Assembly (NCBI RefSeq): GCF_020071995.1
Contig: NZ_JABWTK010000003.1
Coordinates: 248,001-312,000, forward strand
DNA length: 64,000 nt
Reading direction: 5' to 3'
Source: Planococcus chinensis
Lineage (GTDB): Bacteria > Bacillota > Bacilli > Bacillales_A > Planococcaceae
Shown here: positions 33,560-42,907 of the stretch, in pieces
Layout of the letters: each line of letters starts with the position of its first letter
Position numbering within the stretch: position 1 is the first letter of the stretch
Position numbers and translations under genes: made by a program
Notes under the pieces: model-generated
What the model was told of the DNA's origin: nothing
Seen by the model: only the letters and a program-made list of their open reading frames with translations
The model's database searches: none

Positions 33560-33814
33560 TTACAGACCCAAAGCGAAAAACGCTATAAAGATCACCAATA
33601 CGACCGTGATGTTTGTAATCATCGCTGCCCGTTTTCCCACAGGTTTATCCAAAGAAGGAAAACGGTCCACAAGTTTCATCAATCCGGCAATCAATACGAC
33701 AATCAGCAAAAGAGTGAAAAGTAAATTCATATCATAAACATGGACATCGAGGAAACGGATGAAAATCACCGAGAATGCAAGAACGATCCCGTTGACTAAA
33801 TTTTTCCGTTTCAT
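33560..33814 (-). CDS. small three-helix membrane protein
   Basis: The 84-residue protein has three hydrophobic segments (about 8-22, 30-48 and 64-82) separated by short charged loops. Its ATG overlaps the stop codon of the upstream methyltransferase gene (ATGA-type overlap), so it is translated from that message. The family is not recognised. Confidence 0.65.
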   Translation of the reverse strand: MKRKNLVNGIVLAFSVIFIRFLDVHVYDMNLLFTLLLIVVLIAGLMKLVDRFPSLDKPVGKRAAMITNITVVLVIFIAFFALGL

Positions 33815-34968
33815 AGCAGTTCCTTCAATTCGTTTTCAAGGAACGGTTTGGCAGACAACAGCTGAGTGAATGCCTTGTAGCGTTCATACTGTCCAGGGGC
33901 CGGTTTTTTGCCGGTTTGGTAAGCACGGATCAAAATATTCTTCGGCGTATGTTCCATGTCGATAAATTCCATCAGCTGGGTTTCATAGCCGACAAGTGAC
34001 AAGATTTCCGCCCGGATGGAATCGGTGGCAAGTGCGCTGAAACGTTCCTTGATAAGTCCGTTTTGCAGCATGATGCCAAGTTCCGGCGCCGCAATTTGGC
34101 TGTTCAGTTCGTGCTGGCAGCAAGGCACACTCAAAATCACTTTGGCATTCCATTTGACGGCCCGGGACAAGGCCATATCGGTTGCGACGTCACAGGCATG
34201 AAGCGTCACAACCATATCGACGGCGGATTCTTCGTTGTAGTCGTTGATATCGCCAACTAAAAACTCCAACTGATCGTAGCCAAGATCATCTGCGATGCGC
34301 TGGCATTCCTCAATTACTTCTTTTTTCAAATCGAGGCCAGTCACCCTCAGGTCCAGCCCTTTTTCAATGCGCAAATAATGATACAGCGCGAACGTCAAAT
34401 ACGATTTGCCAGAACCGAAATCCAAGATCCGGACAGTGCGGTCTTTTGGCAAATGCACGAGCGCGTCGTCGATAAACTCGATAAAGCGGTTGATTTGGCG
34501 GAATTTATCGTATTTCTGTTTTTTCACTTTGCCGTCCGGGCTCTGGACGCCGAGGCGCACAAGAAACGGATAAGCGATGCCGTCTTCCAGCAAGTATTGT
34601 TTTTTGCGGTTATGCGACAGTTCAGCGGCTTTAGTTTCGGTTTGTTCGGTTTTCCAGGAAATCTTAAATTTCTTGGACAGCTGAATCTGGACCCGTTCGT
34701 CGGTGAACTGGAATAAAGCCTGGCGAAATTCTTCGAATAAATTCTCCAGCTTTTTCAATGCATCTGCTATCGCAAGGTTTTCGTGTTTTAGTATATGTTC
34801 ATATTGGTACTCGAACTGAATAAAATACTCGTTTTTAATTTCTACCGGCTTTAGTTTCACTCGCTTGATTTCATTCGACTTGAGGCGCGGCTGGCTGATG
34901 GTGGCCGAGACAAGCGCGCGGCGCTCTATGGGTTCGGCTAATTGTTCATGCATTGTTTGTAGTTCCAT
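33811..34968 (-). CDS. SAM-dependent methyltransferase (METTL25/RRNAD1-like fold)
   Basis: The 385-residue class I methyltransferase has an N-terminal extension (about 1-150, all-alpha) before the SAM site VRILDFGSGKSYLTFALYHYL. Motif II (LRVTGLDLKKEVIEEC), a DIND acidic region and the characteristic VTLHACDVATD and VPCCQHEL motifs follow. The same set is seen in proteins annotated as Methyltransf_32 in bacteria and METTL25 in animals. The substrate is not known. ATG 34968 follows AAAGGA. Confidence 0.8.
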   Translation of the reverse strand: MELQTMHEQLAEPIERRALVSATISQPRLKSNEIKRVKLKPVEIKNEYFIQFEYQYEHILKHENLAIADALKKLENLFEEFRQALFQFTDERVQIQLSKKFKISWKTEQTETKAAELSHNRKKQYLLEDGIAYPFLVRLGVQSPDGKVKKQKYDKFRQINRFIEFIDDALVHLPKDRTVRILDFGSGKSYLTFALYHYLRIEKGLDLRVTGLDLKKEVIEECQRIADDLGYDQLEFLVGDINDYNEESAVDMVVTLHACDVATDMALSRAVKWNAKVILSVPCCQHELNSQIAAPELGIMLQNGLIKERFSALATDSIRAEILSLVGYETQLMEFIDMEHTPKNILIRAYQTGKKPAPGQYERYKAFTQLLSAKPFLENELKELL

Positions 34969-35092
34969 TGCAAATCCTTTCGTCTTTCATAATAGTTGTA
35001 TTTTATCATGACCCATGAAAAAAATACGGCTGGACGTTTGCTTTTGCTCTTCCTCAACATGTTTTGAATTTTGTGATAATATGGAAGAGGAT

Positions 35093-35106
35093 TGAAAACG
35101 TTTACA
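35093..35106. promoter_or_regulatory. catabolite-responsive element (CcpA site)
   Basis: TGAAAACGTTTACA matches the cre consensus TGWAARCGYTWWCA. It sits between the probable promoter (GATAAT at 35075-35080) and the acyl-CoA synthetase start, where CcpA blocks transcription when glucose is available. Confidence 0.8.
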
Positions 35107-35123
35107 TACTGAGGGGGATGGAT

Positions 35124-36767
35124 ATGGCAATTGTAGAAAAAACGGTGGGGCAGATTGTGCGGGAACGGGCATCCTTGCACCCGGCAACAGAAGCATATGT
35201 TTATCCGGAACGAAACGTCCGCAAAACTTACAAGGAATTCGATGAAGAAACGGACCGCTTGGCCAGAGCCTTTATGGGAATTGGCATTGCAAAGGGGGAG
35301 CACATTGCCATTTGGTCAGACAACAAGCGTGAATGGCTATTGAGCCAATTTGCGACCGGAAAAATGGGCGGAGTGCTCGTCACGGTCAACACAAGCTACC
35401 AGTCAGCTGAATTGGAATACCTCTTAAAGCAGTCCGATGCGACGACGTTGATTTTAGGGGAAGAATTTAAAGGGACGAGCTATATCGATATCATCAATGA
35501 AGTTTGCCCCGAACTGAAATCCGCAGAAAAAGGTGCGGTTTCAAGTGAAAAACTGCCGCATTTTAAACGCGTCATCGTCATGGGGGAAAATCAGTTTCCG
35601 GGTATTTACACGTGGAGCGAGTTTGAGGCCTTTGCTGAAGAAGTAAGCGATGAACAGCTTGAAGAACGCTTTGTCTCGATGGACCCGGATGACGTCATCA
35701 ACATCCAGTACACGTCCGGAACGACCGGTTTTCCAAAAGGGGTCATGCTGACGCACCGGAATGTCGTCAACAACGGCAAGTTGATCGGTGACACAATGAA
35801 CTTATCCGAACTGGACCGCCTGTGCATTCCGGTACCATTTTTCCACTGCTTCGGCTGTGTGCTTGGCACAATGGCCGCCGTGACGCATTCGACAACGATG
35901 GTCATCGCCGAGCAATTTGAACCGAAGCGGGTGCTGCAAATGGTCCAGGACGAGAAATGCACAGGGCTTCACGGGGTGCCGACGATGTTCATCGCAGAGC
36001 TGAACCATCCGGATTTCGGATCATTTGATACATCTACTTTGCGTACGGGCATCATGGCCGGATCGCCGTGTCCAATTGAAGTGATGAAAAAAGTCATCAA
36101 TGACATGGGGGCATCGGAAATTACGATTGCTTACGGACAAACCGAATCGTCTCCGGTCATCACGCAGACGCGTGCGGACGATGACATCGAAAAGCGGGTG
36201 TCCACCGTCGGCAAACCGCATGCGGAAGTCGAAGTGAAAATCGTGGACCCCGTAACCAATGAGCAAGTGCCGGCGGGGGTTCCGGGTGAATTGTGTACGC
36301 GCGGCTACCATGTCATGAAAGGCTATTATAAAAATGAAGAAGCGACGCGGAATGCGATTGACGAAGAAGGGTGGCTCCATACAGGAGATATTGCAGTTGA
36401 AGATGAAGACGGCTATATCGCCATTACCGGCCGCATCAAAGACATGGTCATCCGCGGGGGCGAAAACATTTATCCGCGCGAAATCGAAGAATTTTTGTAT
36501 CAGCATCCTTCCATTCAGGATGTCCAGGTAGTCGGGGTGCCGGATCCGAAATACGGAGAAGAATTGATGGCCTGGGTCATTTTAAAAGAAGGGCAGAAGC
36601 TGTCTTCAGAAGAACTGCGCGAGTATTGCCAAGGCAAAATCTCCCGGCATAAAATTCCGCGGTATATTGAATTTACAAAGGAATACCCGATGACCGCGTC
36701 GGGAAAAATCCAGAAATTCAAATTGCGTGAAATGTCAGCAGAGCGGACCGAAAAGACGGAAGTGTAA
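35124..36767 (+). CDS. AMP-forming acyl-CoA synthetase (YngI/ACSF2-like)
   Basis: The protein (547 residues) is of the ANL superfamily and activates a fatty acid to its CoA thioester through an acyl-adenylate. Motifs: INIQYTSGTTGFPKGVMLTHRN (P-loop, in parts), IAYGQTESSPV, WLHTGDIAVEDEDGYIAITGR and the catalytic Lys in MTASGKIQKFKLRE. Length and sequence agree with YngI of B. subtilis. Of two adjacent ATGs (35118 and 35124) the second is better spaced from GAGGGGG. A cre site upstream suggests carbon catabolite repression, in line with fatty-acid use. Confidence 0.9.
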   Translation: MAIVEKTVGQIVRERASLHPATEAYVYPERNVRKTYKEFDEETDRLARAFMGIGIAKGEHIAIWSDNKREWLLSQFATGKMGGVLVTVNTSYQSAELEYLLKQSDATTLILGEEFKGTSYIDIINEVCPELKSAEKGAVSSEKLPHFKRVIVMGENQFPGIYTWSEFEAFAEEVSDEQLEERFVSMDPDDVINIQYTSGTTGFPKGVMLTHRNVVNNGKLIGDTMNLSELDRLCIPVPFFHCFGCVLGTMAAVTHSTTMVIAEQFEPKRVLQMVQDEKCTGLHGVPTMFIAELNHPDFGSFDTSTLRTGIMAGSPCPIEVMKKVINDMGASEITIAYGQTESSPVITQTRADDDIEKRVSTVGKPHAEVEVKIVDPVTNEQVPAGVPGELCTRGYHVMKGYYKNEEATRNAIDEEGWLHTGDIAVEDEDGYIAITGRIKDMVIRGGENIYPREIEEFLYQHPSIQDVQVVGVPDPKYGEELMAWVILKEGQKLSSEELREYCQGKISRHKIPRYIEFTKEYPMTASGKIQKFKLREMSAERTEKTEV

Positions 36768-36782
36768 TCGCTTTTTCAAGCA

Positions 36783-36835
36783 GAAAACAAGTTGCCGGGT
36801 GCGGAAGTTTCTGCATTTGGTAGCTTGTTTTTGTT
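36783..36835 (+). terminator. possible terminator after acyl-CoA synthetase gene
   Basis: AAACAAG pairs with CTTGTTT across a long, partly paired loop, followed by T-run; weaker than its neighbours. Confidence 0.45.
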
Positions 36836-36859
36836 TAATAAGCAAGTAAAACGGGGAAA
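36833..36859 (+). promoter_or_regulatory. candidate sigma-B promoter of wrbA
   Basis: GTTTAA (36833-36838) and GGGAAA (36854-36859) resemble sigma-B boxes (GTTTAA, GGGWAW), with a 15-bp spacer, slightly longer than usual. This would fit general-stress expression of wrbA; assignment is tentative. Confidence 0.35.
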
Positions 36860-36950
36860 CAGGTAGGGTAAGAAAAAATCTTTAATTCAGGATATTTCTC
36901 GAATTAGCAGCAGTCACGGACTCAATGCATAAAGGAGAGGAAGTCAACCC

Positions 36951-37562
36951 ATGGCAAATGTAAAATTAGCGATCATTTACTACAGTTCGACAGGCACCAA
37001 CTATCAAATGGCAAAATGGGCAGAAGAAGCGGCCCAGCAGTCCGGTGCAGAAGTGCGGGTAGCAAAAGTGAGAGAAACTGCACCACAGGCAGCCATCGAA
37101 TCAAATCCGGCATGGAAAGCTCATCATGAAGCGACTCAAGATGTACCGGAAGCGGAAGTGGACTTGCTTGAATGGGCGGATGCCATTATTTTCAGTGTAC
37201 CGACCCGTTATGGCCACGTACCGACCCAGTTCCAGCAGTTCCTTGATATTACCGGAGGAGCCTGGGCACAAGGCAAACTGGCGAACAAAGTGGTCAGTGC
37301 GATGTCGTCTGCGCAGAATCCCCATGGCGGTCAGGAAGCAACCGTACTCGCCGTCTACACATCCATGTTCCATTGGGGTGCAATTGTGGCAGCGCCGGGC
37401 TACAACAATCCGGCCTTGTTCAAAGCAGGCGGCAATCCTTACGGGACGACGGTTACCGCAGGCGAAAACGGCATGGTGGAAGATGTGGAAGACGCAGTTA
37501 AATACCAGGCAAACCATACGGTTGAAGTGGCGCAATGGATTAAAAACGGCCAAACTCAATAA
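36951..37562 (+). CDS. wrbA: NAD(P)H:quinone oxidoreductase WrbA
   Basis: The 203-residue flavodoxin-like FMN protein has the FMN-phosphate loop YYSSTGTNYQMAKWA, the GARRYG-like PTRYGHVPTQFQQFLD loop and the SAQNPHGGQEAT segment of WrbA. It reduces quinones by two electrons and protects against oxidative stress. A GGAGAGG lies about 11 nt upstream, slightly far. The upstream region carries a sigma-B-like element. A weak hairpin follows at 37574. Confidence 0.93.
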   Translation: MANVKLAIIYYSSTGTNYQMAKWAEEAAQQSGAEVRVAKVRETAPQAAIESNPAWKAHHEATQDVPEAEVDLLEWADAIIFSVPTRYGHVPTQFQQFLDITGGAWAQGKLANKVVSAMSSAQNPHGGQEATVLAVYTSMFHWGAIVAAPGYNNPALFKAGGNPYGTTVTAGENGMVEDVEDAVKYQANHTVEVAQWIKNGQTQ

Positions 37563-37573
37563 ATCGTAAGTGA

Positions 37574-37613
37574 GCAAAGCAGGTGAGATGTAAAAAATCT
37601 TGTCTGCTTTGTA
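37574..37613 (+). terminator. possible terminator after wrbA
   Basis: AAAGCAG..AGA pairs with TCT..CTGCTTT around an A-rich loop, but only a short T-tract follows. Confidence 0.4.
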
Positions 37614-37619
37614 TTTCTA

Positions 37620-38375
37620 ATGGGCAAGGAGTGGAATGCGCGAGTGCTGTGGCTCAGTTTATTTTTCATCATCGGATTTATAATTATTCATCTTTTTTCT
37701 AAAAACATGACCTTTTTAAAAGCTCTGCCACGCTCCCGCTTTCTTTCCATTGCCGGCGGCATCTCGGTCGCTTACGTTTTCCTGCACCTGCTGCCGGAGC
37801 TTGGAGTTTTCCAAGATGAACTGCGGGGCGAAGTGGAAGGGACGGCATGGCGTTTTCTGGAACATCATATTTATGTAATTGCCATGCTTGGGCTCGTTAT
37901 CTTTTACGGCTTGGAACAAATGGTCAAGTCGTCTAAGAGAAGACACGCAAAAGCAAGCGGAGAAAATTCAAGGGACGGCGTTTTTTGGGTCCACATCGGT
38001 TCTTTTGCTTTTTATAATGCTTTGATCGGCTATTTGCTTGTCCGAGAAGAGTATGAAAGTTCTTGGGGCATGCCGCTTTTCTTTATTGCGATGGGCGTGC
38101 ACTTTATCACGAACGATAAAGGGCTTCGGGCAACCCATAAAGAAGACTACGACCGATACGGCAGGTGGTTATTGGCAGTTTCGATTTTCATCGGCTGGGC
38201 AATTGGTGTGTTGACAGAAGTCAATGAACTTATAATCTCGTTTCTTACCGCGCTGCTTGCAGGGGGCGTCGTGCTGAACGTCTTGAAGGAAGAGCTGCCA
38301 GAAGAGCGGGAAAGCAGGTTTTCAGCTTTCTGCATCGGAATCATCGGCTATTCGATTTTATTGCTGCTGCTATAA
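37620..38375 (+). CDS. ZIP-like integral membrane protein of unknown substrate
   Basis: The 251-residue protein has about seven membrane segments. SIAGGISVAYVFLHLLPELG (about 41-60) resembles the metal-binding helix of ZIP transporters (HLLPE), and His residues recur in the later helices (WVHIGSFAFYNALIG, AMGVHFIT). A His/Lys-rich loop lies between segments 3 and 4. This suggests a divergent ZIP-type metal permease, but the second HNxPEG motif is absent. Start is uncertain: ATG 37620 has no ribosome site, whereas GTG 37644 lies after AAGGAGTGG with long spacing. Confidence 0.6.
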   Translation: MGKEWNARVLWLSLFFIIGFIIIHLFSKNMTFLKALPRSRFLSIAGGISVAYVFLHLLPELGVFQDELRGEVEGTAWRFLEHHIYVIAMLGLVIFYGLEQMVKSSKRRHAKASGENSRDGVFWVHIGSFAFYNALIGYLLVREEYESSWGMPLFFIAMGVHFITNDKGLRATHKEDYDRYGRWLLAVSIFIGWAIGVLTEVNELIISFLTALLAGGVVLNVLKEELPEERESRFSAFCIGIIGYSILLLLL

Positions 38376-38477
38376 GTTGTTGCTTGTATTTCTAGCCAGA
38401 AACTAATTATTTTGCTATCATATCAAAATAATCATATGTAAAAGTCCCGGAAATCTTAATTCTTTGGGGTGTCCAAA

Positions 38478-38657
38478 ATGATCACACAAGAGGAAAAGCG
38501 GGTGTTCGAGTACGAATTGAATAAATTAAATGCAGAGTATCAGAAATGTGCAAATAACTCTTTGAGATCACAAATAAAAGAAGATATCTCTTTTCTGCAA
38601 TCCGTTCTCCAGTTCCTGCATCACAAAAATGACAAAATGAATACGTCCAACCAATAA
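38478..38657 (+). CDS. small 59-residue helical protein
   Basis: GGGGTG at 38466-38471 precedes ATG 38478. The peptide is polar and predicted helical (EEKRVFEYELNKLNAEYQK, IKEDISFLQSVLQFLHHK), with no membrane segment. No family is recognised. A terminator overlapping the stop codon and the ribosome site support it as a real gene. Confidence 0.55.
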   Translation: MITQEEKRVFEYELNKLNAEYQKCANNSLRSQIKEDISFLQSVLQFLHHKNDKMNTSNQ

Positions 38658-38687
38658 ACCCGCCAGATTTTTTCGGCGGGTTTATTG
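38655..38687. terminator. terminator after the 59-residue gene
   Basis: AAACCCGCC pairs with GGCGGGTTT around a T-rich loop; T-run is short. Confidence 0.65.
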
Positions 38688-38834
38688 ATTTTATCGGGAA
38701 CAAAAGGAAATCAGAGAATGTGAACAAGCTTGTAACAAACGGCGCGTTAAATGGGCTGAGCGCGGGCAACCGCAACGGAATTTAGGCCTCATTGCTTTAT
38801 AATGGAGGCAACAGCGGTTAAAGGAGAGAAAAGC

Positions 38835-40559
38835 ATGGTTGATTTAAAACAACTGGCTTATGAACGAAAGAATATCATGGCCTTCCTGTTTATTGCCTCC
38901 TTCTTGAAAGGTGCGGCGATGATCGGGCAAGCTTTATTTTTTGTATGGATCGCCGATGGCGTTTTTCTTAAAGGGGCTTCGTTCGAAGAAGTCTTGCCTT
39001 ATTTGTACGGCTTGTTCGGCGCAATTTTGGTGCGTGTGGCGTGTGGATATATAATCGGCCGATCAGGAGTGAATTTAGCAGCGGAAGTAAAGATGGACTT
39101 GCGCAAAAAATTGATTGCATCTTTTGCAAGCAACCCGCTGCAAGCTTCGATTCAAGGGCAGTCCGGGCAAAAAGTCAGTTTGCTGCTGGACGCGGTCGAT
39201 GAGCTGGACGGCTACTTCAGCAAGTACATTCCGCAGATGGTCCAAAGCTATATCATTCCGCTTCTTTTGCTTGTCGTCATTTTTTCACAGCACTGGGTAA
39301 CCGGGTTGATCATTTTAATCACGGCGCCGTTTATTCCAGTTTTCATGGCGCTTGTCGGCATTAAAACCAAGGAGAAAGCGGATCAGCAGATGGAAAAGCT
39401 GGGCCAGTTTTCTGGAACTTTTCTTGATGTGCTGCAAGGTTTGACCACTTTGAAGTTGTTTAATCAAGCGGACCGGCAAAAACAGACCATTCAAAAAAGC
39501 AGCCTGGATTTCCGGGATGCCACAATGGAAGTACTGAAATCGGCCTTTTTGTCATCGCTTATGCTTGAATATATTTCCATGCTCAGCATGGGGATTATCG
39601 CACTTGAAATCGGATTGCAGCTAGTCGTATTCGATAGCCTGACATTTTTCAAGGCGTTTTTTGTGATGATCCTTGTACCGGATTTCTTTAACATGCTGAA
39701 AGATTTCGGCAGTGCCTTCCATACCGGGAAAGGGAGTACGGCTGCGGCTAACCGGCTGTCTGCACACTTGGAAAAAGAAGCGCCCGCAGTTGAATGGGGA
39801 GCAGGAACATTATCGAACGACCCTCCGCATCTTTTGCTGCAAGATTTAACATTCCAGTATGGTGAGAGTTTCAAGCTGGGATCGATTAATGCGGAAATTG
39901 CGCCTTACAGCCAACTGGCCATTATCGGCAAAAGCGGTTCCGGTAAAACCACGCTGCTGCATGCGATAGCAGGACTGCTGCCGCTTTCAAGCGGCGCTGT
40001 ACTGGTGAACGGTGTTCCGCGTGAACAAATTGATGAAAAATCATGGTTTGATCAATTGAGCTATATTTCGCAAAATCCTTATTTATTTGCAGGAACCATA
40101 AAAGAAAATATCGCAATCGGAGCCAGCCGGGTAACGGCAGATGATGAAATTTGGGAAGCTGCTGCAAAAGCAGGAATCGGCGAACTGGTCGGTTCTTTGA
40201 AACATGGCTTGGAAACGCGGATTGGTGAAGCGGGAAGAGGCTTGTCGGGCGGCGAAAAGCAGCGGATTGCGCTTGCCCGTGCTTTCTTGAAGAAACCTTC
40301 CATTGTTTTGTTTGATGAGCCGACAACCGGCCTTGATCTTCAAACTGAAAAAATTCTGCAGCAATCAATAGCTGAACTCGGAAAACAGGCGACCGTTATT
40401 ACGGTTGCCCACCGGTTGCATACCATCAGACAATCAGATACGATTTTGCTTTTGTCTGAAGGCCAGCTGGCAGCTGCCGGCAGCCACGACGAATTATTGG
40501 AAACGTACGCGCCTTATGGAGAAATGCTGGAAATACAGCATGGAGGTATTGTGCAATGA
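38835..40559 (+). CDS. cydD: CydD subunit of the CydDC thiol ABC exporter
   Basis: The protein (574 residues) is a half-transporter with six membrane helices (about 1-310) and an ATPase (about 340-570): Walker A GKSGSGKTT, signature LSGGEKQRIALARA, Walker B IVLFDEPTTGLD. LVGIKTKEKADQQMEKLGQFSGTF is typical of CydD. With CydC it exports cysteine and glutathione to the outside, needed for cytochrome bd assembly. AAAGGAGAG fits ATG 38835; the frame opens at 38802. It overlaps cydC by 4 bases. cydAB is not in the window. Confidence 0.92.
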   Translation: MVDLKQLAYERKNIMAFLFIASFLKGAAMIGQALFFVWIADGVFLKGASFEEVLPYLYGLFGAILVRVACGYIIGRSGVNLAAEVKMDLRKKLIASFASNPLQASIQGQSGQKVSLLLDAVDELDGYFSKYIPQMVQSYIIPLLLLVVIFSQHWVTGLIILITAPFIPVFMALVGIKTKEKADQQMEKLGQFSGTFLDVLQGLTTLKLFNQADRQKQTIQKSSLDFRDATMEVLKSAFLSSLMLEYISMLSMGIIALEIGLQLVVFDSLTFFKAFFVMILVPDFFNMLKDFGSAFHTGKGSTAAANRLSAHLEKEAPAVEWGAGTLSNDPPHLLLQDLTFQYGESFKLGSINAEIAPYSQLAIIGKSGSGKTTLLHAIAGLLPLSSGAVLVNGVPREQIDEKSWFDQLSYISQNPYLFAGTIKENIAIGASRVTADDEIWEAAAKAGIGELVGSLKHGLETRIGEAGRGLSGGEKQRIALARAFLKKPSIVLFDEPTTGLDLQTEKILQQSIAELGKQATVITVAHRLHTIRQSDTILLLSEGQLAAAGSHDELLETYAPYGEMLEIQHGGIVQ

Positions 40560-42262
40560 CAGAATTGAAACAGATATTGTTGTTAACGCTTCGTGAAAAA
40601 AGAGACGTAGCAATTGCCATTTTCTTCGGTTTCCTGGCAGGGATTGCCGGAGCGGCGCTGATGGCTTCGAGCGGCTATTTGATTTCAAAAGCGGCGCTGA
40701 CTTCTCAAATGACTATTTTGATCGTCATGGGAGCTTGTTTGAAATTATTCGGCCTCACTTCGGCTTTAAGCCGCTATGCTGAGCGCCTGTTTTCACACCG
40801 TGCGACATTTACCATGCTCAGCAACTTGCGGGTATCTTTTTTTGAGAAGTTGTCGCCACTGGCTCCGGGAATATTTCAAAAATACCGGAGCGGGGATTTG
40901 CTGGCGCGCATCGTCGGCGATGTGGAAAGCCTTCAAAACTTTTTGCTGCGGGTATTTTATCCGCCGGTCGTACTGGCCATCGTTTTTATCAGTACGATTT
41001 TCTTCACTTCTTATTTCTCGCTTGCCATTGCGATGGTGATGCTCGCTGGCATGTTATTGACGATTGTTGTGGTGCCGGCTGTTTTCGCATGGCGGCAGCG
41101 CAGAATCGATTCAGCTGTCCGGGCGAGCCGGGCAGAACTATCGACAGAAGCGACTGAATTTTTATACGGTTTCCGTGATTTGAAAATTTATCAGCAGCTT
41201 GACCGCAAAAAACAGGATTTGACGGCTTTTTCGGAACGCTACGGCGAACAGCAGCGGAAAGAAGGCTTTGAAGAAAACATGGCCCAGTCCGTCAACGCTT
41301 TTGTGGCGCTCTTAGCTTCGTTCTTCGTACTCGGGCTTGGTGCATATTTTGTCGCAGAAGGGCAACTCGACGGCTTGTATTTAGCGATGCTTGTGATGAT
41401 TTCTTTGGCGGTCTTCGAAAATGTCGCACCGATGGCAGTTTTTCCGGCTCATTTTGAAGAAAACCGGAAAGCGGCTGTACGCCTTGACCAGGTAGTAGCA
41501 GAATCTGTGCAAGCGGCTGGCAACGCGGAATTGCCGTTAAGAGCACTGGACATCGAATTGGAGAACGTTTCTTACACTTATCCGGAAGAAGAACGGCGGG
41601 CAATTGAAGGGGCATCTCTTCGTCTTGCACCGGGATCGAAAACCGCCATCGTCGGGCCGAGCGGTTCAGGGAAATCGACATTGCTGCAGCTTCTTTTGAA
41701 TATCCTGCCTGCAGACAGCGGCACGATTTCAATTGGCGGAGAACCTTTAGCGGCACTCGATCCGGAAAAGCTGTGGCAGCGGATGAATGTGGTACTGCAG
41801 GAAAACCATTTCTTCTTCGGTACAATCCGCAGCAACTTGCTGATTGCCAATGAAAGGGCAACGGACGCGGAAATGGAAGCAGCGCTGGCAAAAGTGCAGC
41901 TTGGCTCTTTCTCTTTAACGACGAAAGTGAATGAAAAAGGCGAAAACCTGTCCGGCGGCGAAAAGCAGCGTCTCGCTATTGCCCGGGCAATATTAAGAGG
42001 GGAATCGCTTTGGCTACTGGACGAACCGGTATCATCGGTCGATGCCGTTACAGCAAAAGCCATTTACCGGCAATTGTTTGAACAAGGCAAAGACGATACG
42101 TTCGTCATTATCAGCCATGATTTGACGGGCCTTGAACAAATGGACCAAATCATCGTCATGGAACAAGGAAGAATCGTCGAAGCCGGGCCATATGAAGAGG
42201 TTATGGAAAAGCAAGGCCACTTTTTCAAACTCAAGCAGATTGAAAAGAGCATATTTGCATGA
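40556..42262 (+). CDS. cydC: CydC subunit of the CydDC thiol ABC exporter
   Basis: The 568-residue partner half-transporter has six membrane helices with the CydC-like start GIAGAALMASSGYLISKAAL and SRYAERLFSHRATF. The ATPase domain has Walker A GPSGSGKST, signature LSGGEKQRLAIARA and Walker B LWLLDEPVSSVD. The ATG overlaps the cydD stop (ATGA), so the subunits are made in equal amounts. No terminator immediately follows; the downstream hairpin at 42403 serves both convergent genes. Confidence 0.92.
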   Translation: MTELKQILLLTLREKRDVAIAIFFGFLAGIAGAALMASSGYLISKAALTSQMTILIVMGACLKLFGLTSALSRYAERLFSHRATFTMLSNLRVSFFEKLSPLAPGIFQKYRSGDLLARIVGDVESLQNFLLRVFYPPVVLAIVFISTIFFTSYFSLAIAMVMLAGMLLTIVVVPAVFAWRQRRIDSAVRASRAELSTEATEFLYGFRDLKIYQQLDRKKQDLTAFSERYGEQQRKEGFEENMAQSVNAFVALLASFFVLGLGAYFVAEGQLDGLYLAMLVMISLAVFENVAPMAVFPAHFEENRKAAVRLDQVVAESVQAAGNAELPLRALDIELENVSYTYPEEERRAIEGASLRLAPGSKTAIVGPSGSGKSTLLQLLLNILPADSGTISIGGEPLAALDPEKLWQRMNVVLQENHFFFGTIRSNLLIANERATDAEMEAALAKVQLGSFSLTTKVNEKGENLSGGEKQRLAIARAILRGESLWLLDEPVSSVDAVTAKAIYRQLFEQGKDDTFVIISHDLTGLEQMDQIIVMEQGRIVEAGPYEEVMEKQGHFFKLKQIEKSIFA

Positions 42263-42304
42263 TTTCGGCTGTTTTTCGCGGTTTTATCTTCCGGTCATTG
42301 GATA

Positions 42305-42367
42305 TACTGTCCGGAAGACGTTGAATACTGTCTGAAACGCATGAAATACTGTCCCAATGGCACTGCT
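42305..42367 (+). repeat. 21-bp tandem array, TACTGTCCGGAA family, three units
   Basis: TACTGTC starts recur at 42305, 42326 and 42347, exactly 21 bp apart; the rest of each unit is variable but ends GAA. A degenerate earlier unit may begin at about 42284. The array fills the gap between cydC and the shared terminator. Confidence 0.75.
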
Positions 42368-42402
42368 GCTTTTTCAGCAGGAGCCCCCAGCAGGGAAAAA
42401 GA

Positions 42403-42450
42403 AAAACCGGAAGACTTCCCCTTCGATCTTGAAGGAAGTCTTCCGGTTTT
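42403..42450. terminator. strong bidirectional terminator
   Basis: A 17-bp perfect stem (42403-42419 with 42434-42450, AAAACCGGAAGACTTCC) around 14 nt separates cydC from the convergent small gene. Confidence 0.92.
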
Positions 42451-42679
42451 ATTTGAGTAGCAGATCATTTCCGCGCTTAGCATCTTCGAGTTTCAGCTGT
42501 TCCAATTGGAGCCTCATTTTCTGCGTTTCGATGACAAAGTTCTCGTATTTCAATTTTTCCAGTTCAATTTCACTTTCAATCATTTTGTTCTTTAGTTTTG
42601 TCTGCGTTTGGAAGTGTGAGGTAATGATGGCAACGAGCGGAATCGAAAAAACCATAACGACGGCTACTAGACCGGTCAC
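42449..42679 (-). CDS. small membrane protein with coiled-coil tail
   Basis: The protein (76 residues from GTG 42679) has one N-terminal membrane helix (VTGLVAVVMVFSIPLVAIITS) and a charged helical tail with heptad spacing (KMIESEIELEKLKYENF, RLQLEQLKLEDAKR). AAGAGGTG lies 6 nt before GTG 42679, so that start is preferred over the longer frame to 42748. Such helix-plus-coil proteins are common in Bacillales, but the function is unknown. The 343 bases from here to des hold only the des control region. Confidence 0.6.
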   Translation of the reverse strand: MTGLVAVVMVFSIPLVAIITSHFQTQTKLKNKMIESEIELEKLKYENFVIETQKMRLQLEQLKLEDAKRGNDLLLK

Positions 42680-42907
42680 GACGTTCACCTCTTTCCTGAA
42701 AATTCTGATTACAATCAGTATACAGGATTTCTGTTTGATAAAAAACAATTTCTTGAAGGAGAAAAGACTAATTCTTTGTCATGGTGTGATGGAAGGTGCC
42801 GGTACGGCAACGACTTCCGAAAAGGCAAATACTTCGCAGAAATCCTTTAACTGCAGCATTTGCAGCCGCCAGGCCGGTCGGAAGCCTGAAATATGGCTTG
42901 AAAAGAC

